DNA of 64,000 nucleotides, taken from positions 62,001-126,000 of the forward strand of contig WHVD01000208.1 of assembly GCA_015178975.1 (NCBI GenBank). Reading direction: 5' to 3'. Numbering within the stretch: position 1 is the stretch's first letter; each line of letters starts with the position of its first letter. This DNA is from Hysterangium stoloniferum. Taxonomy: Eukaryota; Basidiomycota; Agaricomycetes; Hysterangiales; Hysterangiaceae. A program made the position numbers and the translations under genes. Below the pieces are notes generated by a model, which saw nothing but the letters and a program-made list of their open reading frames with translations, was not told where the DNA came from and searched no databases. Below are positions 47,030 to 61,640 of this stretch, one piece after another.

Positions 47030-48935
47030 AACTATTTCAACTGTGTGTTGATCAAATGTCTGGTAGCGTCAGTTATTTTGGGTCTCTGAACGTGTTATTT
47101 GTAATTGTCACTATCTTTTCTGTAAATAAAATAGGCGCATTGTGAACTGATTGTTAGGAAAACATGCGAATATGTGGTTTGGCGACATGATAAATAATTC
47201 TGAGAAAGGCCAGCCAGATGCTGGCGGCCGCGGGATAATTAGTACGAGAAACTTGCATGTTTTCTAACGCTTTTAACATCCTTGGGAACCTCAAGTGGAT
47301 AAACTTCAAGTTTTCTGCAACCAGGAAAATTTATCGTTCATTTTGATCTTTCCACAAGTTGATTAACAACTAATAAGTACTATTAGTAATGCCCCCACTA
47401 CTGTAGAATCTGACCATCACGAGTCTCGCATTCAATCCGGAGAGACGAGGGTATTGGTCCATCAATTTTGGGGCACAAAATATTGCATGGAGCAAAACGA
47501 TACATGAAACTGACCTTGACGTCGACTTTTGCCACCCTCAGGTCTGGCTTTCGATGTTCCGCCCATTTCCCTTTAGGGTGGACTAAAGAGGAATGATGGA
47601 AATGCACGGAATCGCTGAACATGGAAGCTGGACCATATCTCCAGGTGAACAACACAGCGAAGGCGTTCATTTTTTCGATCATGGAAACGGCAGATGGTGT
47701 TTGACACTCATCGATCTTTGATGGCTAATTAATAGTTGCCCTGTCGTGCATGACTCAAATGTTTTATCCTTATGGCTGGCTTGGAGAGGATGACACATGA
47801 TATATTGAAACTCGAGATATATGTCATCAAAAAGCATTGAAATTTCTGATTGCGCCAGTTATGAGGCAAATGGCTGTGATCGTGATTGGTACTATGACTT
47901 TGAAGGGGAAACAAGCTGGGGGGGATGATTTGCATGAGCTCTGAATATTCCGAGAAGTACTTCGTGTTGCAGGATCGACGCACCTTACGACTCACGGGTG
48001 GGCTTGTCAGAGGGATTAATTGAGTCAAATTAAATGTCAATCGCATGTGAGGCATGGATCATCCAGATTCGGCCGTTGATGAATGCCTGTAAACAAAACT
48101 TATGCTTTCTTTCCGGCTAGTAGTCCTTAGCTGGTAAGTTGAAGAGGATGCCATCGAAAGCGATGACATCTGCCAACTTGCAATTATTCAGTCTGGCAGG
48201 AAGTGTCTAGATCGAAATGGAAGTTCCGCGAGGAAACCGACGAACCCGTTAAACTCGAGCTAGAGGGATTTCCCTTTCGCCCCGAGTTGAGCATTGCTGA
48301 GCCGGCGTCTTTTATTACACACTATCAAATCGGTTGGGTCTTGGCGCTTGGCTCCAGAGAATCTCGATGTCGTTGTTGGGTACAGATCAATGATGGCACT
48401 GTCAACTGTGTCAAATAAACGTCTCCCTCCGTCTTCCTCTTAGCTTTCATATACAAATTTGGAGCGGGATGTGATAAGGTGTACTACATATGGCACGTTG
48501 ATGGGCAATATTGCATCCGGTACGAGGTTTATTGGTTGGTATGCATATATGATGATATATAATGCGTGTAACTGGGGATCGACCCACCAGCACTCCCCGA
48601 TATTCTTCGATCAAGATTGCGAGAAGCGAGATGGAAAGTAGATCCCTAATTTCTGATTGGCACCGAGTCGTCTTACATGTGGATCGCCATCCCATGCACA
48701 TGGATCCCGAGGTCCCCGCCGCCTGGCAACAGTTCATTCTTATTCTTGGCTCGTGAATTGAATTCAAGTCGCAAGCGCAGCACTGGTTTTCTTCTTTCTC
48801 CTCCCTTCTCTTTTCTTTCCTGCGGCGGCTGGTCTCGTCAGCGTTCAAGTTCGACGTCCCCGCTTTTAAATTTCCTCTTCGAATTATTATTCTTCTGGTT
48901 TTTGGAAAATCACCCATTCTTTTGTTTTGCCAGCC
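47030..48935. other. Intergenic, no recognisable gene
   Basis: Short ORFs such as 47398-47682 (minus, 94 codons) and 48203-48418 (plus) have no recognisable domain or splice context. The T/C-rich DNA at 48790-48930 is the likely receptor-gene promoter. Confidence 0.4.
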
Positions 48936-51570
48936 ATGGTCGGGGTCGTTCAAATTCTCGATGGTAGCAGTGCCAAAGGTGCTATTGTGAGTATGAATAT
49001 ATCTACTCTCATAATCTCCCTCTCTATATTCAATTTTTATTCCTCTTAGATCATTGCCGTTGCTGCCATGTTTGCTATTTTTTTCCTGTCCTTAACATTT
49101 TTGCACATGTCGCTTGTTCTGTTTGTACCATCATATGCGCGTCGTATGGCCAGCACCCAGGAACGCAATTTCATAACCAGCCCTTTAGGTTTCTACATTA
49201 TTTCCCTTCTTGTGGGCAACTATATCAGCGCGATTGGTGGCATCCTAGAGTTGCAGTGGATTGGTCCCAGAACCATAACTCAGGGTCCAGCTTGTACCAT
49301 GCAAGGTAATCAATTATATTTGTTAAAACGGATCCTTCAATTTACACTCCGTAGCAATTTTCCTCCAGTTAGGAAACAATGCGACTGCTCTGTGGATGGG
49401 TGTACTTTCCATTTCTGCATTACGGACATTCATGTTACGAGCCCGCGTTTGCCCCAAATATGTCGCTTTGCCGCTGATATGTTTTCTTTGGGCGTGCATG
49501 ATTGTATTTGGTATGTGACTGTCCTGCTGCGATACATTCACTATTCATCTATAGACAGACTTTGCTGCATCGACAATTTTCAAGCATTCTTTTTCTTCCA
49601 CCTTCTTTTATGGCCCTGCTGGCATGTGGTGCTGGATCACTCCACATAATCGTGTGGCTCGTATGGTCACCCTGTACGGATGGGTGTGTAGTCTATATGT
49701 GCCTCATTGACCCCATTGACTGAAATTGTATCTTGTATAGATGTGGTTCTGGTCTTTTGTCAGCGCCATTTGCTTCCTGCTTGTTCTTCTATCGGTCCGT
49801 GGGAACATCGTAGTGAAAGTGGAGGCCTCCGGTAGTACTTTCAAATGGAGGGCGCGATCATTTGATCGCTACGCCTTCGGAGGCGTCGAGGAACAGTATG
49901 GCAATCTCGTTGGCGGAGTCGGCAAGACAATGTGTTGGTGCGTACATCTGCTATGTTTTTCATCGCCGACATTTAAAAGCAAGTATCAAATCAAGGTTTC
50001 CAGTTTCATACATTGTTCTCACCTTCCCGCTATCCGTTACGCGAATTTCTGAGACCTACGGTTTCCCCGCCCCAACGTACGCGTTTACTTTGGCCGCCGT
50101 TGTCTTTTTCCTCCTCGGTGCGTATCCTACATGTGACTTGCATCTGTCGCGACTTAGCCCTTCCCAGGAATCGTCAACCCTGCACTCTATTTCGCCATAC
50201 GTCATTCCCTTATACGTGCGGCGGTCCGCAATGGCGGCGTCTCGGAGTCGACGTCGCGCAATAGCTACGGGTTGGATAAGACTGGCATAGACAGCTTTGA
50301 AACTCCCCCGGAAAGGCGGCCTTCAAACGGTAACAAATTTGCTTCCTATCCATGGACACCTACATCAACCACAAAGGAATGGGTTCTCCCTTCACAATAC
50401 CGCGAGGCTCATATAAAAGCACAACCCGCTTCACCGATAGTATATGGCGCGAACAATGGTGCAAACGGTGCCCCCTTGTCTGTCTATGGTACTCCTGCGT
50501 CTGTTCAGCGAAACCCCGGTTCAACTCCCCGCGCTAGTTTCAGCAGCACCCCCCCTCAATCTGTACAATTGCCCTCTGTCGCCGAGATCCCGGAGCATAC
50601 TTCGGTGACATCGATCGCTAGTCTGAATATCTCATCGCCTTCAGACACCGAGAATTTTGCGCACGTTCCGTTGACCCCTGGCTTCCAAGCGGGACGTCGA
50701 CGCCTCGATTCGGACGCGTCCATCTCTTCAGGGCCACAGAGGTCTCCCAATATGAATACATTGATTGCCGCTATAGCAAAAGAACCGACGGCGTTCACGG
50801 GACTTCCTCCGCCGCCACGCAAGGCGCGACGCTCTCCTACCCCCAGCGTGCCAATTGATGTCGATGAGTCCGATGATGGCTCCGTTTGTTCGGCTCAACC
50901 AGCTGTACAGGCATTTAACCAGGACGAAACTCTCCCCATATCCCCGGGAGATGTCGCTACGCGCAATCCCAAGCGTGCGGACTCGATGCGCACCTTCTGG
51001 GCAGCTTACGAGGACCCGTCGCCCATTAGTTCGAATATGCCATTGCCACCCGATGCGCTGTTGAGGCGTGATACGATGCGATCGTTTTGGGCGGCTTATG
51101 AGCGTTCTCCAGACGTTCCATCCTTCCCTGAGGCGCTCGTGTTGGGTCGAAACCAAACTATGTCTTCTTACCGTGGGTCTGTTTACTCGGGTACATACAA
51201 GCAAGTTGATTCTTCTGCCTTCTGCAAACCATCGACTTTCAGCACCGTAGGAAGCAGAAGCGTACGCCAAGGAGATGTTCTGTCGCCGCCCTTGATGTCC
51301 CCCCCTACGATGTCTCCATCGTTCTCGTCGATGGTGTCGCCTCCACTCTCCTCTCATTCGAGTGCTACGTCAAGGGAACAGCACCGTCGCTCCAGGAGTC
51401 TGACTTCTGTTGTCACCTTTGCGGCTCCTCCGCTCGCTATAACACCATCTGTCTCCCGCCAGGTTTCTGCAAACGCCGTGCCTTCCAGGTTTGGAAGCCC
51501 CCAACCCAACGGAAGATCCGCACAAAATAGCCGCAATAACAATCACCGTGCGCAGCCGGGATACGTTTGA
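48936..51570 (+). CDS. Seven-TM GPCR-like receptor with long cytoplasmic tail
   Basis: Starts MVGVVQILDGSSAKGAI; first intron 48987-49049. TM1 IIAVAAMFAIFFLSLTFLHM, TM2 FYIISLLVGNYISAIGGIL, the extracellular GPACTMQ, TM3 ATALWMGVLSISALRTFML, TM4 YVALPLICFLWACMIVF, a loop with WCWITP, TM5 WFWSFVSAICFLLVLLSV, TM6 YPVSYIVLTFPLSVTRI and TM7 YAFTLAAVVFFLLGIVNPALYF, then a tail of about 430 Ser/Pro-rich residues. The plan (conserved Cys after TM2, ALYF-like TM7 end, long phospho-acceptor tail) resembles fungal Git3/cAMP-receptor-like GPCRs; the ligand is unknown. About six introns. The tail has a duplicated FWAAYE motif. It is not close to the pair at 27-33 kb. Confidence 0.82.
50975..51115 (+). 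repeat. Duplicated FWAAYE motif in receptor tail
   Basis: RADSMRTFWAAYEDPSP (about 50973) and RRDTMRSFWAAYERSP (about 51063) are copies of one short motif 90 bp apart in the otherwise low-complexity tail. Confidence 0.8.
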
Positions 51571-51873
51571 TTATTTTGGACACATGTTTATGTAGTAATA
51601 AATTTAGTTGCATTGTATCGTTTATCGTGCTAGATTGTCCCGATGATGATTATTCTTATTTACCTTACCACAGTCTGCACATTATTAATCATAGTGATTC
51701 AAAACTTGAGCCTACCGGCAGGCGCCGGGCCGTCGGTTTCTGGAATAAGTCAGCACCGCTTTGTGCTTTTTCAAACCACGCTTTTCACTTCTGACCACCC
51801 ACCCCACTACCGGGGTATTCTCTCCTACATATAGATTTACACTTCTTTTCTGAGTCTTTCACTTGTTATAAAT
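51571..51873. other. Intergenic, receptor 3' end and DBP2 promoter
   Basis: About 300 bp, tandem genes on the same strand; a pyrimidine-rich tract near 51840-51865 precedes the DBP2 start. Confidence 0.5.
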
Positions 51874-54639
<2,766 letters not shown>

Positions 54640-55177
54640 CCTGCTCATTGATTCTGCTTTACGCTTCGGATATGAATCCTAGAGTGTTCGATGCTTTCAG
54701 TAATACATTAAGTTTTTGACATTGTAGCTTGTTTCAATTATAATCTATCCAAAACTGCTTGATAGGTTTGACTAAGAACTGATGGCCGCTTAAAGCGGGA
54801 TAGCCTAAAGGGACCAATCATAGCATGGGATATATGATGCTGCATCTGATGCCACGATATGATGTTGCCATGCTTGGAACCCAAAACCGGATCGAACTTT
54901 AATCTCACCACAATGCACATCATTTCGTCCCTAGGAAGGGACGACGTCTAGATCTATACGTTGCGTTTACATCATCATTCAAGGTTACAATTCACTCCTG
55001 AAGGACAACGAGCGACTCCGTAGGGAAGAAGGGGCTTAATTTTAGTACGGGGAAATCCTGTGCTTGCCGCGTTGATATGCTTAGCCCGAATATTGCCCTG
55101 CACCGGTTTTGAATAAAAGGTCCACAGTCACTCGTCTTGGTGTTTGTCCGCCCTTCGCGTCTTTTCGCCCCATCATC
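54640..55177. other. Intergenic, nothing recognised
   Basis: DBP2 3' region and promoter of the CRIB gene. Confidence 0.45.
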
Positions 55178-55952
55178 ATGCTCGCCCTCCTTACCTGCTC
55201 GACGTCCCACGTCGAGGACTACGAGTATGACGACTCTGAATACGCTGCGCCTGTGCGGCGGCGACAAACAAGGAGCTTCATAGCGAAGGCATCTCCGGGG
55301 ATAAGGAGACGCAAGACGACGAACATGGTTATTGGGTCACCTACGGGTTTCCGCCATGAGGTGCATTTGGGGAGAGAGTTGGTGCGTGTGGACGGATGTG
55401 TTCTGTCGTGATGTGTGGAAACGCTGACTATCGTTCTCACAGAAACCAGACAGCTCTTATATGCTTTGGGACGTAGAGCGATGGAGAGAAGAGTTGGCAA
55501 AGCGGGTGTGTGCTGTTTGTTTTATACACGAGATTAAAAGACCATGCTTATTTTATGTTCGCTAGAACCTGATCCTGCCGCCAGTGACGATCCCCAAGCC
55601 TGCAGCCGCGACCGCCGAACAGGTGCAGCAGAACACGTCACGACGCAGCAGCTTCACGCCGCAAAAGCGCAAGCCCGTCCCGTCACTCGACCCTATCGTG
55701 CCATGCCCGCCCCCGCCACACGATGTGCCCTTGCCACCTTCGCCGTCCACACACACCATCACTGACTCCGAATCCGTCCCAGCCCTCGACCCTTCGAGCC
55801 GCGGACCAAGCATGGACGAGCGAGATAGTGTGTCACTACCAGACATCGTCGAAACGGAGTCGGACGAGATCCCCACGCAGAAGGCAATTGTGGATCCCGT
55901 CGTCGGGCTTGATGCCGGCGCGGACACACTACAACCCCACACCCGACTATGA
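55178..55952 (+). CDS. Small CRIB-domain protein, putative Cdc42/Rac effector
   Basis: Three exons (55178-55381, 55443-55505, 55566-55952), all in phase, give 217 residues. After an acidic EDYEYDDSEY stretch and basic region comes MVIGSPTGFRHEVHLGRE, which fits the CRIB consensus I-x-x-P-x-x-F-x-H-x-x-H-x-G for binding GTP-bound Cdc42 or Rac. Then WDVERWREELAKR and a Pro/Ser-rich C-terminus without a kinase domain. Small kinase-less CRIB proteins act in polarity (Gic1/Gic2 in yeast), so a scaffold role at sites of growth is inferred. No close family is recognised. Confidence 0.72.
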
Positions 55953-57660
55953 GATGGATCCCCGACAGCGAACCAGGCCGTCGTAGCAGCCTTCTACGCT
56001 CCCATCCGAGCCTCAAAGCTCCCGCACGGTTATATTCGCATCTACCCCACGGCTCTGGATTCGCAATTTTCCCACCTTTGTTCGATCTTTCCTTCCTTCC
56101 TCCCCTCTGTCACATAGTGTAATACCATTCTGTGCCGCTCATGACCGGACAATGTAACTTAACTATTGGCACCTTGTAGTTGTGCCATATGGCTGCTATT
56201 TTAATAATAATATTCGAGTACTTAATGTGCGATGTGGAAATGGCTCATAGATAGATTGTGAAAAAGTGCACAGCAGCGGCACGTTGCCACCCCAACGAAT
56301 CAACGGACTGCGCTCTGCAAACATGCGACTCTGGCAACGGATCCGGATGGCAAAAATGTGCGTTTTTGCACTGTTGAACCGATGAGAAGGCAGAATATTG
56401 GGAGAACTCTGTTTATCTGAGTCTAGTATACTAATAGTAGAGTACTTTGGGGATCTTGCGGGGAAATTTCAAGCGTGTATCTTCTCTGGCCCTGGTCATG
56501 GGTTTATCTCGGGCTGGTTGGGGCAGAACTAAGGGCACCACGAAAGATAGAAGCATGTTCACGCCCAGTTGGTACGCGTACTGGGCGACACGTCTGAAGG
56601 TGACACGACCGACTTGGGGGGAGGTTGACGCCAGGCCTCGACTCATCCCCCTTGCCGTTACGAGAGCACTTGATCTGCAATCTGCCATCTAATCTGGCGA
56701 TTATCACAGTGTCAACTGCAGTCATGGGACACGGTGTGCACACTTTGACGGCGGGCAAATCATGATAGACCTTTGCAACGCAACGAGTCACGCATTGCCT
56801 CGGTGAATCGTCCGGCGACATGGGGTCAGCGACGGACGAAAAAAAGGACGCGCGCGCGATAAGGCTCTATAGCCTGTCTATCACCGTAACCACCGCAAGG
56901 GGCCATTTGGCTTGATCTGCTGCAAGCCAAATTGGGTTTAATACAGTGACTGCGCTGCAAAAAATTTGACACAGCACAGCACAACCGGTCAGTGAAGCAC
57001 CGGGAAAAAAAAACCACACTGTCAAGGATTCTTAGTAGAGGGCTTATTTTGTGTGGGCTCCAGGGGCCATCCGTTGGATCTTGAGAAGAAGAGTTAAAGT
57101 TGTTTTAAGGGCCTGAAAAGTAAGCCCGTCAACAGCCAACTCGTATGATGATGGGGCGTCACATTAAATAATTAGTTTCTGTGATTTAAGTAAGCAGGCC
57201 CGCATATACTTACTGAAAAAGATTTCAGGTGCTGGCAGTGAGCTCCTGTGCCACGTTGACTGGAAGCTCATCACCGACACAGACAGAAGGCGAAGAGCCT
57301 GAGATACAGTGAATCTCTGGTTGTCGCTTGTTTTTTGACATACCACGTCATGTCGACACTCATAAAGCAGAGCGATGTCGTCGGTGGGATTAACGTGAAC
57401 GTCTTCTCATATACAAACTTGTCCGGGCAAGGACGTCCGGTTGCTTATCCTCTTTCTCTTATATGGAGCAGCCAAAATTAATAGCAACTCAGTGCTATGA
57501 ATATACATGATAAGTAATACGAACAGAAAGCTAATATGAGCACTTACTCTCAGCATTAAAGATTTGCTGAGAGGTTTTTGTGTACTACACTACAAGTAAT
57601 ATAATAAAGCATTCAGAAGTTGTGTCATTTTGAGACACATTGTCTCATTATGTTCATGTG
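55953..57660. other. Intergenic, nothing recognised
   Basis: ORFs at 56431-56692 on both strands show no family features. DNA becomes AT-rich after 57400 as the transposon-rich zone begins. Confidence 0.4.
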
Positions 57661-57885
57661 TTTAGTCCTTCAAGACTTGTTTCCTAATACTCCTCAAGTT
57701 TTGAAGGACTAAGTCCTAGACATTTTGTATGATAAAAGTGAATAGATGGAGAGAGAGGCTTTGTCAATATATCCACAATCACCTCACCAGCCAAGCGACA
57801 CATAAGCTGAATAGTTCTGTTTTCAATTAAATAAAATGATATTCAACTTTAATATCCTTCATTCTTTGTAAGGTACATTGGTTTT
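57660..57885 (-). pseudogene. Ty1/copia RNase H C-terminal fragment
   Basis: On the minus strand QRMKDIKVEYHFI then, one frame over, IENRTIQLMCRLAG and VDILTKPLSPSIHFYHTKCL, the end of copia pol. One frameshift near 57830 and loss of everything upstream. It abuts the LTR at 57913. Confidence 0.75.
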
Positions 57886-57912
57886 GAGCAAATGTTATTG
57901 TTCCTTGATTGT

Positions 57913-58708
57913 TGTTAGGGTACATACATGGCAGGTTTCTGGAGAAACCTGCAGGATATCTGGTAGGACTTGGCTTCAGCTTATAGGCTGTGCCCTCATG
58001 AGATTGTGTTGTCCAATTTCAGACAGGCAGACGGGAATCCCGGGGAGTCCAGGTGGGGGTCATGGGTCAAAAGGTCGGGAGTCAAGATAAATAAGAGAGA
58101 TAGATACACCAGAGCCTGTGGGCTCCAACTAGCAAGAGCAGTGTAATTCAAGGAGGAGTTTTAGAGCGGAAAATGTATTAGATTACTGGGGGGAATCTAA
58201 GCCGATTTTCTGACTGGATTGTATGTACAACATCTGCCAGACTATATAGACCGTGGAATGAATGACATACCAAATCCAGTAATAATGAAACAAAACTAGC
58301 AAAACATAAAATGAGAATAGTAAACACCAAATTTGGTGTTAGGAAACAGGACGGAATGGAGCGAAGTCTGAATTGTGACAAATCATAAACCATAATGGGA
58401 AACGGAGCAGGAGCAGAGTCTGAATTGTGACAGGTCATTTGACTAAAACGGGAATGGGGCTCAGTTAGAGGGGTGACAGGTTTTCCGAGCGGGGTCCGGT
58501 GACTGATGCATGGGACGAGTCAGACATAGACAGGGACGGAGTCCGGTGGGTATTCTGGTGACTGATACACAACGTAATGAAGACGAACATAGACAAGTCT
58601 GACGTACGGAGTCCGGCGGGAATTCTGGTAAACTGACAATGGGTGCATATAGGGGGTGGGTGCATATAAGTTAGTGCCCAGAGTCTGGTGGGAATTCCGG
58701 TCATAACA
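57913..58708 (-). mobile_element. Solo LTR A of the chromovirus family (796 bp)
   Basis: Begins TGTTAGGGTACATACATGGC and ends GGTCATAACA; closely similar over its length to the LTR at 60610-61430 but with many CpG-to-TpG/CpA changes, so older. Contains the box GGACTTGGCTTCAGCTTATA and a GGTTTCTGGAGAAACC hairpin. Confidence 0.85.
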
Positions 58709-58710
58709 CC

Positions 58711-59294
58711 GACTCTGTCCCATGCATCAGTCACTGGACTCCACTCGGAAAACCCATCATCCCTCTAACTGAGCCCCCTTCCCGTTATAGTCAAATGACC
58801 TGTCACAATTCGGACTCCGCTCCCACTCCATTCCTGTTATGGTTTTATGACCTGTCACAATTCAGACTCCGCTCCATTCCATCCCATTCCTAACACCAAG
58901 TTTGGTGTTTACTTATCTCACTTTATGTTTGTTAGTTTTGTTTTCATTATTACTGGATTTGGTATGTTATTCATTCCACAGTCTATATAGTCTGGCAAAT
59001 GTTGTATATACAATACAGTCAGAAAATCAGCTTAGATTCTCCCCAGTAATCTTAGTATATTTTCCACTCTAAATTCCTCTTTGAATCACACCGCTCTTAC
59101 TAGTCAGAGCTCACGGGCTCCGACGCATCTATCACTCAACCTCCAACTTACTGTATCTATCTTGACTCCCCAACCTCTCAACCCATGACCTCTCAACCCA
59201 TGAACTCTGTCCGGACTCCCCAGGATTCCTGCCTGCCTGTTTGAAATTGGACAAGACGATCTCGCGAGGGCACAGCCTATAAGCTGAAGCCAAG
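58711..59294 (+). mobile_element. Partial LTR B, inverted relative to LTR A
   Basis: Reverse complement of about 57966-58515 with scattered differences, ending TATAAGCTGAAGCCAAG. Together with LTR A it forms an inverted repeat with arms of about 550-580 bp and a spacer of about 195 bp. Confidence 0.8.
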
Positions 59295-59388
59295 TGTGAG
59301 GAGTATGCTTTTACCACAGTTTCATTATGGTAAAACACTCCTTTTATTTTATTTATATTTTACACATTCTATTCATATTTATCTATCT

Positions 59389-60369
59389 TGTTAAGTTCCC
59401 GAACAAAGCTCCACGGATAGTCCCACGGAGGTTTCCGGTAACTATTCCGAACACACACTTGCTTCCGGGAATAGTCCCACGGAGTCCCCGGGTAATAGGT
59501 CCCGGAAAAGTTCCGGGGATTATTAGTACAAGGAATGGTGATATCAGAATAATTACCAGAAAGTCTGGTGAGCGACTGAGATGGACTTGGCTTCAGCTTA
59601 TAGGCTGCGCCCTCGTACACTCATTCGGGTGTCCATATTTCGAGCTGACAGAATGCATACAGGAAGGTATAGATTCTGGAGTTCCCGTGGGAGTTCCGGG
59701 AATCGAGTGTGCAGACAGACAAGAGGACTAGAGACTGTTCAAGGATCAAACTTGTTTGGGGGAAAACTAGTTCAAGATTGAAACTGGATTCTAAGTACAT
59801 GAATATAGCAGACTTATATAGACTGTGAAATGTAATAATACCAAATCCGGTATTAATGAGAGGCAGAACTATTAAACATAAAACAAAACAAGTAAATACT
59901 AAACTGGGAATAGGGACGGAACGGAACGGGAGCGGAGAACGAATCATGACAGGTCATTTAACCATAACTGGAGCGGGGCTCAGTTAGAGGGGTTCCGGAA
60001 GTCCGGTCGGAGTCCGGTGACTTGGTGCACAGGATAGTGTCGGGTATAGACAGGCTTGATGTGCAGGAGGTCCGGTGGAGTCCAGTGGGTTTTCCAATGA
60101 CTGGTGTGTGAGACGCAGAGACAGATAACAGGAGCGGGGTTCTATGCTCTGTTAGAGGGGTTCCAGGAGTCCGGTCGGAGTCCGGTGACTGGTACATAAG
60201 ACACAGAGTATCGGGTGTACATAGAGTGGAGTCCGGAGTCCGGAGGAGTCCGAGGACTGGTGTATGAGACATGGAGGGTTAGGTGCAGACAGGTGGGGTG
60301 CGTACAGAGAGTCAGGCATAAACAAGTTGACATGCGGGCTCCCGTGGGAACTCCGGTTGTTACTATACA
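59389..60369 (-). mobile_element. Degenerate LTR C, same superfamily
   Basis: Starts TGTTAAGTTCCCG, contains GGACTTGGCTTCAGCTTATA near 59583 and two tandem GTCCGGTCGGAGTCCGGTGAC units (about 60001 and 60169), and ends near CCGGTTGTTACTATACA. Longer than LTR A and D owing to internal duplication; borders approximate. Confidence 0.65.
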
Positions 60370-60479
60370 ATATAGAGGGTTGGGAGCATGTAGGATGGGG
60401 TCCGGGGGCCCGGAGGCCGGCGGGTTTCCCGGTTCCTGACATATCTTTTATATTCTTCAAATATTCCATCATTTCATTA

Positions 60480-60608
60480 GTTCAAAGCATTGTGTATACT
60501 TGTGGGTGCACTCGGCACCAATTAGAACTCAGACACACTGTTTACCCAAGCACCACCACTCGTAAGACATAAACTAGGTCTACTATGAGTAGTGATCAGG
60601 GTAACATG
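60480..60608. mobile_element. Scrap related to the palindromic insertion/gypsy leader
   Basis: TATACTTGTGGGTGCACTC, AACTCAGACACAC and ACCCAAGCACCACCACTCG match the arm of the insertion at 10.2-10.35 kb in the same order. Confidence 0.5.
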
Positions 60609-60609
60609 T

Positions 60610-61430
60610 TGTTAGGATACACACTCAGGCCGGGTTTCCGGAGAAACCCGCGGGATATCCGGTAGGACTTGGCTTCAGCTTATAGGCTGCGCCCTCGCTA
60701 GATCGTGTTGTCCAATTTCAGACAGGCGGACGGGAATCCCGGGGAGTCCGGGCGGGGGTTCGTGGGTCGTGAGTCGTAGGTCGTGAGTCGAGAGTCGTGA
60801 ATCGAGATAGTCGAGAGAGATAGATGCGCCGGAGCCCGTGGGCTCCGACTAGTGCGAGCGGTCTGATGAGAGTAGGGTTTTTAGAGAGGAAAATGTATTA
60901 GATTACTGGGGGGAATCTAAGCTAATTTTCTGACTGGATTGTATGTACAACATCTGCCAGTTTATATAGACCGTGGAATGCATGACATACCGAATCCAGT
61001 AATAATGAGACGAAACGAGCAAAACATAAAACGGGAATAGTAAACACCAAATTGGTGTTAGGAACGGGACGGAACGGAGCGGAGTCCGAATCGTGACAAA
61101 GCATAACCCATAACGGGAAACGGAGCGGGAGCGGAGTCCTAAATCGTGACAGGTCATTTGACTAAAACGGGAACGGGGCTCGATTAGAGCGGTGACGGGA
61201 TTCTAAGCGGGTCCGGTGACTGATGCGTGGGACGAAGACGGACATAGACAGAGACGGGGTCCGGGGGAAGTCCGGTGACTGATATGTGTCTTAATGAGGT
61301 CGAACGTAACGAGTCTTGACGTAACGGAGTCCGGGCGGGAAATCCTATAAACAGACGATTGGTGCTTGTAGCGCGTGGGGGCGTACGAGTTAGTGCCCGG
61401 AGTCCGGCGGGATTTGTCCGGGTCGTAACA
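60610..61430 (-). mobile_element. 3' LTR D of the minus-strand chromovirus (821 bp)
   Basis: TGTTAGGATACAC ... GGTCGTAACA on the + strand; read with the element it begins TGTTACGACCCGG. It directly abuts a polypurine tract and lies downstream of the element's pol, so it is the 3' LTR. CpG content is high, indicating a young insertion. The 5' LTR is beyond the window. Confidence 0.88.
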
Positions 61431-61446
61431 GTATCCTCCCTTTATG
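61431..61446 (-). other. Polypurine tract
   Basis: Minus strand reads AAAGGGAGGATAC immediately before the LTR start TGTTACGACC; the usual primer site for plus-strand DNA synthesis in gypsy elements. Confidence 0.7.
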
Positions 61447-61486
61447 CCGAAGTCCCAAAGAGGCTCTAGACCTAAATAAGGTTCTT

Positions 61487-61545
61487 GTCGGCTACGCGCA
61501 TGTGTCAAAAGTCATGTCGGTTACACGTATGTGTCAAAGAGTCAT
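61487..61545 (+). promoter_or_regulatory. Tandem 29/30-bp repeat upstream of the antisense gene
   Basis: Two head-to-tail copies sharing GTCGG-TAC-CG-ATGTGTCAAA and ending GTCAT, at 61487-61515 and 61516-61545, about 40 bp before a TATA box. Position and exact duplication suggest an upstream activating element; function inferred. Confidence 0.6.
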
Positions 61546-61580
61546 GTGATCTGGAAGGTAAGGTTCAAACGCGACGAGCC

Positions 61581-61588
61581 TATATAAA
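61581..61588 (+). promoter_or_regulatory. TATA box of the antisense gene
   Basis: TATATAAA preceded by CGAGCC, 53 bp before the ATG at 61641, followed by a CTTCTTCTTTATT pyrimidine stretch typical of fungal start regions. Confidence 0.7.
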
Positions 61589-61640
61589 AAATTGAAAAAA
61601 TAGAAATTTCTTCTTCTTTATTACCCCCATCTTCGTCACT

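Noticed and set aside
47398-47682. 94-codon minus-strand ORF
   Set aside because: Looks protein-like but has no recognised motif, neighbours or splice support.
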